Assembly: GCA_031254035.1 (NCBI GenBank)
Contig: JAIRVF010000086.1
Location: forward strand, 1 to 40,317
DNA: 40,317 bases
Direction: 5' to 3'
Source of the DNA: Paenibacillus sp.
GTDB lineage: Bacteria; Bacillota; Bacilli; Paenibacillales; Paenibacillaceae
Shown here one piece after another: positions 26,940 through 34,444 of this stretch. Each line of letters begins with the position of its first letter. The stretch's first letter is position 1. Made by a program: the position numbers and the translations under genes. The notes beneath the pieces are model-generated. The model made no database searches and had not been told where the DNA came from. It was given only the letters and a program-made list of their open reading frames with translations.

Positions 26940-27198
26940 TCACGAAGTGAATCAGGAAGCGTGTTCGACATCGAATCTTGAATTCAGCCGGGCCTAAGCG
27001 GATGCTTACGAAGTAATGTTTCCTTCGGAAACATCTCAGGTGCTCACGTACCCACTACAGGCAGACGCTTACGAAGTCGTTTTCTACGAAAACGTGTAGC
27101 TCCGCTCCTCAGTCCCTAGCTTCATCCAACTTAAGCGTTTTGCAAAAACGCACATCGGAAGCATAAGCTTCGGTGCTGAAAACCGACCTTTTTGAACA
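26918..27198. repeat. MITE-like element with 20-bp imperfect terminal inverted repeats
   Basis: The left end TGTTCAAAAAGTCCGCTTTT matches the reverse complement of the right end, TGTTCAAAAAGGTCGGTTTT. The 280-bp interior has no credible ORF but several small hairpins: TGTTTCCTTCGGAAACA, CGTTTTCTACGAAAACG and a GCATAAGCTTCGGTGC stem. Recurrent CTTACGAAG motifs also occur. This is the structure of a non-autonomous transposon derivative or mobile hairpin array. No target duplication was confirmed. It fills most of the 400-bp gap after the M23 gene. Confidence 0.65.
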
Positions 27199-27242
27199 CG
27201 CACTTTAAAATAGATAGGCTGGGCAATAGCGCATGATAAAAT

Positions 27243-27287
27243 AGCGAGGTGTTCGTGTGAAACCAACCACGAACCTCGCTATTTTTT
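27243..27287. terminator. Bidirectional intrinsic terminator
   Basis: AGCGAGGTGTTCGTG pairs with CACGAACCTCGCT. T6 follows on plus, and the flanking A/T tract on minus serves the convergent tetR gene. Confidence 0.8.
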
Positions 27288-27338
27288 GCTGGAATTATGC
27301 GTATTGTCGCTTATACATCGTTACATTTTTGTATAACA

Positions 27339-27893
27339 TTAATGCTCGTATTTTTCGAGCGCTTTCTTAAAGTCCCCTTTTATAAGCACATCGATATGAT
27401 CAATGATATGTTGGGGATCTACTTTCATTCCGTTACGGATCCAATCCTCGACAATGCCAACGAATGCAAATTTATAAAAATGTGCGATAAATTTTTTATT
27501 CTCATCGGTAACTTTCATGTCAGCTGCTTGTTCTCCAACCACACCCAGCAAAAGATTAAATGTGGTATCATACAAAAACCTCTCCAAATATCGACGGTTG
27601 GATGAATGGAAAGTATTTTCGATGAATGCTTTGTTTTCAAGCATATACTCAAAAATCTGATAAAAGCCCTGTTGCCATGTTGCGTATGTTTTTTTTCCGT
27701 CAAGCGCTTTTGCAGCCTCATTCATAAAGATCCATTCCACAAGCGCATAGATGTCTTGAAAATGATAATAAAAGGTCTGGCGGTTTACTTCGCAATCTTC
27801 AACAATATCTTTGACGGTTACTTTTTCCAGCGTTTTATGGGCCAGCATTTTTTTCAGGGAAGCTGCTAACGCCTTTTTGGTGGTTTGCGACAT
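27339..27893 (-). CDS. TetR/AcrR-family regulator (DhaS-like, TetR_C_8)
   Basis: A 184-residue regulator. The HTH (KVTVKDIVEDCEVNRQTFYYHF, about residues 23-45) and the C-terminal domain beginning YALVEWIFMNEA, with NRRYLERFLYDTTFNLLLGVV, match the DhaS-type group, in which some members are activators or quasi-dimer partners. A perfect palindrome, GTTCCGAGTCGGAAC, lies about 100 bases upstream and is a candidate operator. No obvious target gene is adjacent, so it may act only on itself or on distant genes. Confidence 0.85.
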   Translation of the reverse strand: MSQTTKKALAASLKKMLAHKTLEKVTVKDIVEDCEVNRQTFYYHFQDIYALVEWIFMNEAAKALDGKKTYATWQQGFYQIFEYMLENKAFIENTFHSSNRRYLERFLYDTTFNLLLGVVGEQAADMKVTDENKKFIAHFYKFAFVGIVEDWIRNGMKVDPQHIIDHIDVLIKGDFKKALEKYEH

Positions 27894-28255
27894 GAATTAC
27901 CTTCCTTTTAGCAACGACTTTTATGTGGAATTTAGTTAAATTCTCATTTATATTTTAATAAATTGGATCCTTGTTTTGCAAAGATTCGGATTAAAGTTCC
28001 GAGTCGGAACAGGTGAATAATATGTAGAAAATTATTTAAATTTCAATATATTTTGTTATTGACCAGCGTATAAAATCCAACATAAAATTACTTGTATACA
28101 GATTTTATTCTCATATTTGTATCTGATTTCCGGGTAGGGCATATTGGCATAAGACAGCTGCGTAAAGTATAACGTATTGTGGTCCCGTAATCATGGCACG
28201 GAATACCTAGATATATAAATTAAAGTTAGTCATGTCATAGGGAGGAACATTTTTC
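27894..28255. other. Intergenic region, one palindrome only
   Basis: AT-rich, non-coding. Apart from the palindrome at 27996-28010 I see no RNA gene. A TTGACC at about 28062 may be part of a promoter for the Spo0E-like gene, but no well-spaced -10 box was found. Confidence 0.4.
27996..28010. promoter_or_regulatory. Palindromic operator candidate (TetR)
   Basis: GTTCCGA-G-TCGGAAC, perfect over 7-bp arms, 103 bases upstream of the DhaS-like tetR start. Confidence 0.45.
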
Positions 28256-28441
28256 ATGAAAAGTGTGGAATTAACCCAAATGTCTATGGAGGAAGCGAGG
28301 CAAAGGCTTTACCTGATGGTGCAGCAGTACGGCTGTGTCTGGAATCCCAAAGTGATCCGGCAGTCCATGGTTTTGGATGAGCTCATTAACAATTATAACA
28401 GGGCGGTAAAAGATCAGGAGATGGGCGAACCGATTTCGTAA
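28256..28441 (+). CDS. Spo0E-like aspartyl-phosphate phosphatase
   Basis: A 61-residue two-helix protein. The signature SMVLDELINNYNR corresponds to the Spo0E SxxxD motif, preceded by the helix MEEARQRLYLMVQQYG. Family members dephosphorylate Spo0A~P and delay sporulation. AGGGAGGAAC precedes the ATG at slightly long spacing. Its presence indicates a spore-former. It stands alone before the aromatic T-box leader. Confidence 0.88.
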   Translation: MKSVELTQMSMEEARQRLYLMVQQYGCVWNPKVIRQSMVLDELINNYNRAVKDQEMGEPIS

Positions 28442-28461
28442 AAAAATTTTAATAAAACACT

Positions 28462-28491
28462 TGCCATAACATTACAGAATGTAATACAATG
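28462..28491 (+). promoter_or_regulatory. Promoter of the T-box/DAHP synthase unit, with spacer palindrome
   Basis: TTGCCA (28462-28467), 18-base spacer, TACAAT (28486-28491). The spacer contains the palindrome ATTACA-GAA-TGTAAT (28472-28486), suggesting a repressor site in addition to the T-box. Confidence 0.55.
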
Positions 28492-28540
28492 CATTTAATT
28501 TAAATTAATTTAATTGCGACAGCCATACTTCAAACAAGCA

Positions 28541-28800
28541 ATGAAGGAAAGAGTAGGCGGAGAAAGATTTTAACAGGGACGGCATGCCGATGGACTGAGA
28601 GCATCCGACTAACACTACCCCGCTGAAGTTCATTCCGGAGCCGGTATCTGACCGCTTGCGCTTTCGTGCAGGCTGTAGGAATACCCGTACCCTTGCGTTA
28701 AAAGGTCATAAGTGAGATGTGCCGCTATTTTTGAGCGGTATATCTAATAAGGGTGGTACCACGACTCCTCGTCCCTTGGCGGACAGGAGTCTTTTTGTTT
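28541..28800 (+). promoter_or_regulatory. T-box leader (probably Phe-specific) for DAHP synthase
   Basis: The hallmark T-box AAGGGTGGTACCACG is at 28749-28763, followed by a terminator (GACTCCTCGTCC..GGACAGGAGTC, TTTTT, about 28762-28796). Upstream is a long Stem I with AGTA (28552-28555) and GAAGTTCA, giving a likely UUC (Phe) specifier closed by a GGAA/TTCC stem. Uncharged tRNA would favour read-through. UAC (Tyr) in ACTAACACTACC is a less likely alternative specifier. The ATG of the target gene lies about 35 bases after the terminator. Confidence 0.88.
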
Positions 28801-28834
28801 AAAAAAACATTTTTAGGAGAGGGAGAGATTCAAA

Positions 28835-29905
28835 ATGAATGAAGGACGTTTGGAACAACTTCGCATCAAATTGGATGAAGTCAATCTTCAATTGCTTGGT
28901 TTGTTATCGGAGCGGGCACGGATTGCCCAGGAGTTAAGAGTTGAAAAAGAAAAGCAGGGTGTTCCCAAATTCGATCCCGTACGTGAGAAAGAGATGTTGG
29001 AAAAGCTGATTACCGCGAACGAAGGACCGTTTAGCCATGAAACCGTGCGCCATCTGTTCAAGCAAATTTTTCAAGCAACATTGACCATGCAGCAGGATGA
29101 TCATAGTAAGGCTCTTTTGGTCAGCCGCAAGAAGAAACCGGAAGATACGCTGATTCAGCTTGGGGATGTGACCATTGGCGGCAGCAAACCGATCATGATT
29201 GCCGGACCTTGTTCCGTAGAAAGTTACGAGCAGGTGCGTACGGTGGCCAAAGCATTGAAGGAAGCCGGCATAACCGTTATGCGTGGAGGAGCGTTTAAGC
29301 CGAGAACTTCGCCTTATGATTTCCAAGGACTTGGCATTGAAGGTTTGAAAATTTTGAAAGAAGTTGGCGCTGAGTTCGGATTAAAGACGATCAGCGAAAT
29401 CGTGGATCCGGCGCACATTGAGCTGGCTTGCGAATACATTGACGTCATTCAGATCGGTGCAAGAAACATGCAAAACTTCGAGCTGCTGAAAGCTGCGGGA
29501 GAAGTGAAAACCCCAATTCTACTCAAACGCGGTCTCGCCGCAACATTGGATGAATTCGTACATGCGGCGGAATATATCGTCTCCCGCGGCAACACCCAGG
29601 TCATGCTCATTGAACGGGGCATCCGCACCTATGAGAAAGCTACGCGCAACACGCTGGATATTTCGGCGGTGCCAATTCTGAAGCAGGAGACTCATCTCCC
29701 GGTATTGGTTGATGTGACGCATTCGACAGGACGCAAGGACATCTTGGCCCCATGCGCCAAGGCTGGTTTGGCCGCAGGCGCAGATGGCATTATGGTCGAG
29801 GTGCATCCTGATCCGGCAACAGCGTTGTCTGACGCAGCGCAGCAGCTGAACATTCCGCAGTTCCATACGTTTTACGAAGAAGTTAAAAAATCGGGATTGT
29901 TATAA
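28835..29905 (+). CDS. aroA: Bifunctional DAHP synthase / chorismate mutase
   Basis: A 356-residue enzyme. Residues 1-85 are an AroQ-type chorismate mutase ([23 protein letters not shown]) and residues about 95-356 a type I-beta DAHP synthase ([62 protein letters not shown]). It condenses PEP and erythrose 4-phosphate, the first shikimate step. The mutase domain acts as an allosteric sensor in B. subtilis AroA, whose symbol is used here (in E. coli aroA names another enzyme). Transcription is controlled by the T-box leader. AGGAGAGGGAGAG precedes the ATG. Confidence 0.95.
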   Translation: MNEGRLEQLRIKLDEVNLQLLGLLSERARIAQELRVEKEKQGVPKFDPVREKEMLEKLITANEGPFSHETVRHLFKQIFQATLTMQQDDHSKALLVSRKKKPEDTLIQLGDVTIGGSKPIMIAGPCSVESYEQVRTVAKALKEAGITVMRGGAFKPRTSPYDFQGLGIEGLKILKEVGAEFGLKTISEIVDPAHIELACEYIDVIQIGARNMQNFELLKAAGEVKTPILLKRGLAATLDEFVHAAEYIVSRGNTQVMLIERGIRTYEKATRNTLDISAVPILKQETHLPVLVDVTHSTGRKDILAPCAKAGLAAGADGIMVEVHPDPATALSDAAQQLNIPQFHTFYEEVKKSGLL

Positions 29906-29911
29906 TAGAAG

Positions 29912-29961
29912 AAACCGGATTTCCCTGGGCGTTGGTGCCATAGGGGAGATCCGGTTTTTTT
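29912..29961 (+). terminator. Intrinsic terminator of DAHP synthase gene
   Basis: AAACCGGATTTCCC pairs with GGGGAGATCCGGTTT around a 16-base loop, with T7. Confidence 0.85.
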
Positions 29962-30031
29962 ATGCATAGGTACAACCTAGGGAGCGTATATTTTTAGCTG
30001 GTTTCGAGTTTAGGATAAGGGGGGCTTTTGC

Positions 30032-30426
30032 ATGAATGGTGCTGCGCTGTTTGAACACAGGTTTTGGCTGCAGATTCTGGGGGATCATGCCAGGTTTATC
30101 TTTAATGCAAAAGCAAAGAATTCGAGCAGCATTTTAATGAATTTTATTTGAAGGCCCTGGAGTTAGTCGGCTATCTTCGAACATTAAAAACAACATATCC
30201 TTCGATCAAAAAGTTTCATAGGGGCGTTGACGTTGAAATGTCCGCTTTTATGACATTTTTGCTGGAGGTCGAGGAACTGGATATCAGCGCCGAGCTTTTA
30301 AGCCGCCTGAATAAACTTGTTCCAGACCATATGTACAGAGAGGAATGTTATTATTTGACGAAGCTCTCTCAGTCCGGGGAAGTACCTAAGCCGAATTGTG
30401 ATCCGACCAAGCCTAGGGTTGAGTGA
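30032..30426 (+). pseudogene. DUF2935 protein with large internal deletion and frameshift
   Basis: ATG 30032 after AAGGGGGG starts MNGAALFEHRFWLQILGDHARFIFNA, the normal N-terminus of DUF2935 proteins. Soon afterwards the frame ends, while the adjacent frame reads EFEQHFNEFYLKALELVGYL and continues to NKLVPDHMYREECYYLTKLS and CDPTKPRVE, the normal C-terminus. Family members are about 270 residues; roughly half is missing, with the join near 30110. The four-helix, metal-binding-like fold cannot form. The start and stop regions are well preserved, so the deletion is probably recent. Confidence 0.7.
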
Positions 30427-30458
30427 AGCACGGTATCTTTAGCTGAATTAATGAATAA

Positions 30459-30514
30459 AAAACGGCCCGGTGGACAGCAGCGATTTTGATAAGCTGCTAT
30501 TCGCCGGGCCGTGA
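30459..30514. other. Long stable hairpin without T tract
   Basis: ACGGCCCGG pairs with CCGGGCCGT, with an inner CAGCAGC/GCTGCT stem. It follows the DUF2935 remnant and probably was its terminator or a mobile hairpin. Confidence 0.5.
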
Positions 30515-30605
30515 CATATCTTGCTCGACTTCTATTGCTAAAAACCCTGTAATGGCGCGGCCTGCCGGGTTTACCTAACCCCAACTTCAAGGTATCGGAA
30601 AATAT

Positions 30606-30619
30606 TGTTAGCGTTATCA
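30606..30619 (+). promoter_or_regulatory. cre site (CcpA) upstream of Lpl-type importer operon
   Basis: TGTTAGCGTTATCA fits TGWNANCGNTNWCA at all 14 positions and lies 97 bases before the first permease gene. Confidence 0.6.
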
Positions 30620-30715
30620 AAAATAGTTTGTTGCCATTCAAATCAGGGCAAGATTATCATGAACATGCGGAACGGGCCCAAAAATGACCGCAATCGATTT
30701 GGAAAGGGGAAGATC

Positions 30716-31648
30716 ATGAAAGCGATCAGTCTACCGGGAAAACGCCGAACATTTCACTTGCGTGAAAATGCTCAGCTATACCTTATAATGCTTCCCGTTC
30801 TACTCCATATTTTTATATTCAGTTATATTCCGATGTATGGGATCATTATCGCCTTTCAAGATTATTACCCGGGAAAACCGTTTTTCTCATTTACGGATAC
30901 GAACTGGGTAGGCTTCTCACACTTTATTGAATTTTTTAATGGTCCGTATTTCGGAAGATTGATGCGCAACACGTTTTTACTCAGCTTTTATTTTCTGGTG
31001 TTTGGCTTCTGGGTGCCGATTCTGTTCGCTTTATTGCTTAACGAACTGAAGAGCGGCGTTTTCAAGAAGTATGTGCAGACGGCAAGCTACTTGCCCCACT
31101 TTATTTCGAACGTCGTCGTTGCGGGTATGGTGTTGTCTTTCATCAATACGGATGGGATCATCAATGCCATCGTGAAAATGTTCGGCGGAACGCCGGTCGC
31201 ATTAAACACGGAGCCGGGTTATTTCCCAGCCATTTATACTATAACCACCATATGGAAATCATTTGGATGGAGCAGTATTTTGTATTTGGCGGCCATGTCT
31301 TCCGTTGACCCACATTTATACGAAGCTGCCAAAATGGACGGAGCCAACCGATTCAAACAAATGCTTCATATCTCATTGCCATCCATTCGTCCGACCATCT
31401 TTATTCTGCTGATATTTGCGATAGGCAATCTGCTTTCCGCGAACAGCGAATTTATTTTGTTGATTTATAATCCAATGGTATATGAAACGGCGGATGTCAT
31501 TGGTACCTATTTGTACCGCGATAGCTTGCTTGGCGGACACTTCAGCTTGGGAACGGCAGTCGGCCTGTTTATATCGATCATCAACTTTACGCTGCTGTAT
31601 ATCGCAAATACGCTAAGCCGCAAACATACAGATTATGGTTTGTGGTAA
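30716..31648 (+). CDS. ABC transporter permease, LplB family
   Basis: A 310-residue CUT1-O type permease: LYLIMLPVLLHIFIFSYIPM helix 1, YGIIIAFQDYYPGKPFF, six helices, and the EAA loop YEAAKMDGANRFKQMLHISLPS. ATG 30716 follows AAAGGGGA; upstream in-frame starts back to 30605 overlap the cre and have no family match. First gene of a permease-permease-binding protein operon for an oligosaccharide or uronide-type sugar. No ATPase gene is present. Confidence 0.9.
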   Translation: MKAISLPGKRRTFHLRENAQLYLIMLPVLLHIFIFSYIPMYGIIIAFQDYYPGKPFFSFTDTNWVGFSHFIEFFNGPYFGRLMRNTFLLSFYFLVFGFWVPILFALLLNELKSGVFKKYVQTASYLPHFISNVVVAGMVLSFINTDGIINAIVKMFGGTPVALNTEPGYFPAIYTITTIWKSFGWSSILYLAAMSSVDPHLYEAAKMDGANRFKQMLHISLPSIRPTIFILLIFAIGNLLSANSEFILLIYNPMVYETADVIGTYLYRDSLLGGHFSLGTAVGLFISIINFTLLYIANTLSRKHTDYGLW

Positions 31649-31659
31649 GGGGGAGTACA

Positions 31660-32568
31660 ATGGTCTTGGCCCAGAAAAATCCGAACAAGATTAGGGACGG
31701 TTCTATCGTGGTAGACATCATCCTTTTCGCGATCGCGCTCGTCATCTGCTTAATTACACTATATCCGTTTTATTTCGTCATAATTATGTCAATCAGCTCA
31801 CCTTCGGAAGTGGCAGCAATGAACGTTTTTTGGTTTCCGAAAGGCTTTAACCTCACCTCATATGAATTGATTGTAAGAGACTCGAAAATGTGGTGGGCGT
31901 ATTCCAATACTTTGATTTACGTCGGCGCAGGCGCGTTTTTGAACTGCTTGATGGCAGTATTGGGCGCTTATCCGCTAACCGTACGCAAATTAAAGGGGCG
32001 GAAATGGGTGGTCGCGTTTCTGCTGATCCCCATGTATTTTGGGGGTGGATTAATTCCTTCCTATCTACTTGTGAACAAGCTCGGTTTATACAATACCATG
32101 TTTGCGGTTATCATCCCTGGGATGGTCAGCATATGGAACATTATTCTCGTTCGGACGTTTTTCACGACGATTCCGGATGGGCTGAAAGAATCCGCCTTTA
32201 TCGATGGCGCTTCCCATCTACAGCTGCTGTTTAAGATTATTTTGCCTATTTCCAAGCCGATTCTTGCCGTTATTGCTATTTATTCAATTGTCGGTATTTG
32301 GAATAGTTGGTTCGACGCGCTTGTCTATTTACCAAACGAAAAGCTTCATCCGCTGCAAATGTATTTATACCGGGTTGTCGTTCAACAGACGGTGGATCTG
32401 AAGATGTTGTCGCTAGAAGATACCAAAAATGCGGTGGCACAAATGCTGTCCAACATTCAGTTGAAATACGCAATTATCGTCTTTACGACGTTGCCTGTCG
32501 TATTTACGTATCCATTTTTTCAAAAATATTTCATCAAGGGAGCGCTTCTCGGCTCTTTAAAAGAGTAG
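31660..32568 (+). CDS. ABC transporter permease, YtcP/LplC family
   Basis: A 302-residue permease with six helices and the EAA-type loop KESAFIDGASHLQLLFKIILP, ending FQKYFIKGALLGSLKE, the family C-terminus. ATG 31660 follows AAGGGGGAG directly after the upstream stop; a GTG at 31642 overlaps the preceding gene and is not favoured. Pairs with the LplB-like permease. Confidence 0.9.
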   Translation: MVLAQKNPNKIRDGSIVVDIILFAIALVICLITLYPFYFVIIMSISSPSEVAAMNVFWFPKGFNLTSYELIVRDSKMWWAYSNTLIYVGAGAFLNCLMAVLGAYPLTVRKLKGRKWVVAFLLIPMYFGGGLIPSYLLVNKLGLYNTMFAVIIPGMVSIWNIILVRTFFTTIPDGLKESAFIDGASHLQLLFKIILPISKPILAVIAIYSIVGIWNSWFDALVYLPNEKLHPLQMYLYRVVVQQTVDLKMLSLEDTKNAVAQMLSNIQLKYAIIVFTTLPVVFTYPFFQKYFIKGALLGSLKE

Positions 32569-32645
32569 GGTTCTTTGAGGGATCGGTCAGTATTAACGCC
32601 CGAAGCTATTGCGGCCTGATTTCGAAAAAAATGTGTTCAGCATTA

Positions 32646-32659
32646 CGTAAGCGTTTACT
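32646..32659 (+). promoter_or_regulatory. cre-like palindrome before binding-protein gene
   Basis: CGTAAGCGTTTACT has the palindromic core GTAAGCGTTTAC and matches 12 of 14 cre positions. Lying between cistrons, it could act as a roadblock or bind a LacI-type repressor. Confidence 0.35.
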
Positions 32660-32683
32660 TGAATTTTTAGGGGGAATCTAAAA

Positions 32684-34324
32684 ATGAAACAATGGAAAAG
32701 AACATGGATGTCCGCGATGGCGGCCGTTCTTGTAATCGGAGCTATCACGGCGTGCAGCAGCGGCAGCGACGGGGGTAAAAAAGAGGAAGCAGGCGGTACT
32801 TCTTCAACCGATACAAAAGTAAGCAAACTTAAACTGCTTGGTCCGCAAGGCTCGAACAAATACATCAGATTCGATGATAGAGATAAATATCCGGTATGGA
32901 AAGAAGTAGACAAGATGTTTACGGATGCCGGTTTGCAATTGGATTACGAATTGGTTCCAGCAGAGCAATACAAAGTGACCGTCCAAACCAGAATGGCGTC
33001 CGGCTCCGCTCTTCCCGACATCGTGAACATCTCGAATTTGGATAACACAACGGTACTGAATTTGGCAAAGCAGGGTGTTTTGCTTGATCTGAATCCGCTG
33101 ATCGAGAAGTACAGCAACGGAAACATTAAAAAAATGTACACGGAAGAATTCCCGTACGCCAAAAAATCAACCACATCGCCTGACGGCAAAATGTACTGGT
33201 TCAGCGATCTGCACAAAAAAACATACCAGGGAAAAACTCCGGCTCCGGTTTCATTGACCATGCTGCTTCGCAAAGACTGGCTTGATAATCTGAATCTCCC
33301 GGTTCCAACCACAGCCGCGGAATATTTGCAAACATTAAAAACATTCCGGGAAAAGGATGCTAACGGGGATGGCAAGCAAAACGAAGTTCTTGTTTATGAT
33401 CCAAGCGCGTTTAGTGGCGCTATCGCTCAATGGTTTGGGCTTGGCACAGATATCACGGCGGTGGATGTAGAGAACAAAAAAGTGGTGTCCCCATGGTATC
33501 AAGATGGAATTAAGGATTACTTCCGCTACCTGCAGCAGTTAGTAAAAGAAGGCGTTCTCGATACGAGTCTGATCGGGGCGACTGGGGAGCAAAAGCAGCA
33601 AAAAATGACTGAAAACCAGGTCGCTTCCTTAAGCGACTACAATCTGGAATCGTATCAGGAGCCGACGATCAATGGCGGTGGCGAATTCCTTCCGCTCATG
33701 CCGCTCAAAGCGGTTGACAACATCACTCCAGCAGCACAATTGGAACCACCGTTCCTCGTATGGCAGAAATATGCGATTACTAAAGATTGCAAAGACGTAG
33801 AAGCAGCCATCAAGTTTTTTGATACGGTATATTCTGATAAGTATGCAGATCTTCTGTATTGGGGAATCGAAGGGCAAATGTACAAAGTTGACAGCAATGG
33901 GGCAAAAGTATACATCAACAATGTATCGGAAGAAGAATTGGCCAAAATGGGTCAAGCGACAGGTCGTCAGCTGTTTGGGGATACCGTTTTCCCTCGCGTC
34001 CAATTTGCCAATCTCGAGTTTGAACTGTCCGGCGCACCTAAGTACAAAGCGGATAACGAGGTAAACATTCTAAGCTATAAGCCATACTTCGTCAACATGA
34101 ATGACAACTACCTGGCCATCCCGGATGATCAGCAGCTCGAAAAGAAAACAAAAATTTTGACTAACTTGACGACATACTCGCAGGAGCTAGCGACCAAGCT
34201 TGCTCTGGGTCAAAAATCGCTTGATAATTGGGATCAATACATCTCCGAACTGAAAAAACTCGGGCTTGATGATTTGATTGCTATCAACCAGCAGTTGCTT
34301 GACCGATACGACAGCATCCAGTAA
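32684..34324 (+). CDS. ABC transporter substrate-binding lipoprotein, LplA-type
   Basis: A 546-residue lipoprotein with signal MKQWKRTWMSAMAAVLVIGA and lipobox ITAC (Cys about residue 24), a Ser/Gly/Thr linker, then the large family 1 binding fold of CUT1-O systems (TMLLRKDWLDNLNLPVPTTA, TLKTFREKDANGDGKQNE with a Ca-binding-like DANGDG loop). It is longer than MalE-type proteins, as usual for oligosaccharide binders. ATG after AGGGGGAA. Third gene of the operon, followed by an attenuator-like terminator and the YesS-type regulator. Confidence 0.9.
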   Translation: MKQWKRTWMSAMAAVLVIGAITACSSGSDGGKKEEAGGTSSTDTKVSKLKLLGPQGSNKYIRFDDRDKYPVWKEVDKMFTDAGLQLDYELVPAEQYKVTVQTRMASGSALPDIVNISNLDNTTVLNLAKQGVLLDLNPLIEKYSNGNIKKMYTEEFPYAKKSTTSPDGKMYWFSDLHKKTYQGKTPAPVSLTMLLRKDWLDNLNLPVPTTAAEYLQTLKTFREKDANGDGKQNEVLVYDPSAFSGAIAQWFGLGTDITAVDVENKKVVSPWYQDGIKDYFRYLQQLVKEGVLDTSLIGATGEQKQQKMTENQVASLSDYNLESYQEPTINGGGEFLPLMPLKAVDNITPAAQLEPPFLVWQKYAITKDCKDVEAAIKFFDTVYSDKYADLLYWGIEGQMYKVDSNGAKVYINNVSEEELAKMGQATGRQLFGDTVFPRVQFANLEFELSGAPKYKADNEVNILSYKPYFVNMNDNYLAIPDDQQLEKKTKILTNLTTYSQELATKLALGQKSLDNWDQYISELKKLGLDDLIAINQQLLDRYDSIQ

Positions 34325-34352
34325 CGTATCATGATTTCAAATTTTGAAAATA

Positions 34353-34392
34353 GGCGTTCTCCTCAGCTTTCACGGGGGGATCGCCGTTTTCT
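34353..34392 (+). terminator. Terminator/attenuator between binding-protein gene and regulator gene
   Basis: GGCGTTCTCC pairs with GGGGATCGCC, followed by GTTTTCTT. It lies before the regulator ribosome binding site and shows that the open frame from 34331 is not the true 5' end of that gene. Confidence 0.65.
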
Positions 34393-34444
34393 TAATATAG
34401 CTTCATCATGCGAAGAGGGCTTCAAACCGAAGGAGGTGCGGACT

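Noticed and set aside
26918..27198. Interpretation as a CRISPR array because of repeated GAAG-rich motifs
   Set aside because: Spacing and unit lengths are irregular, and the terminal inverted repeats fit a MITE-like element better.
28541..28800. Possible second riboswitch or attenuation peptide in the leader
   Set aside because: The T-box motif, Stem I features and terminator explain the whole region.
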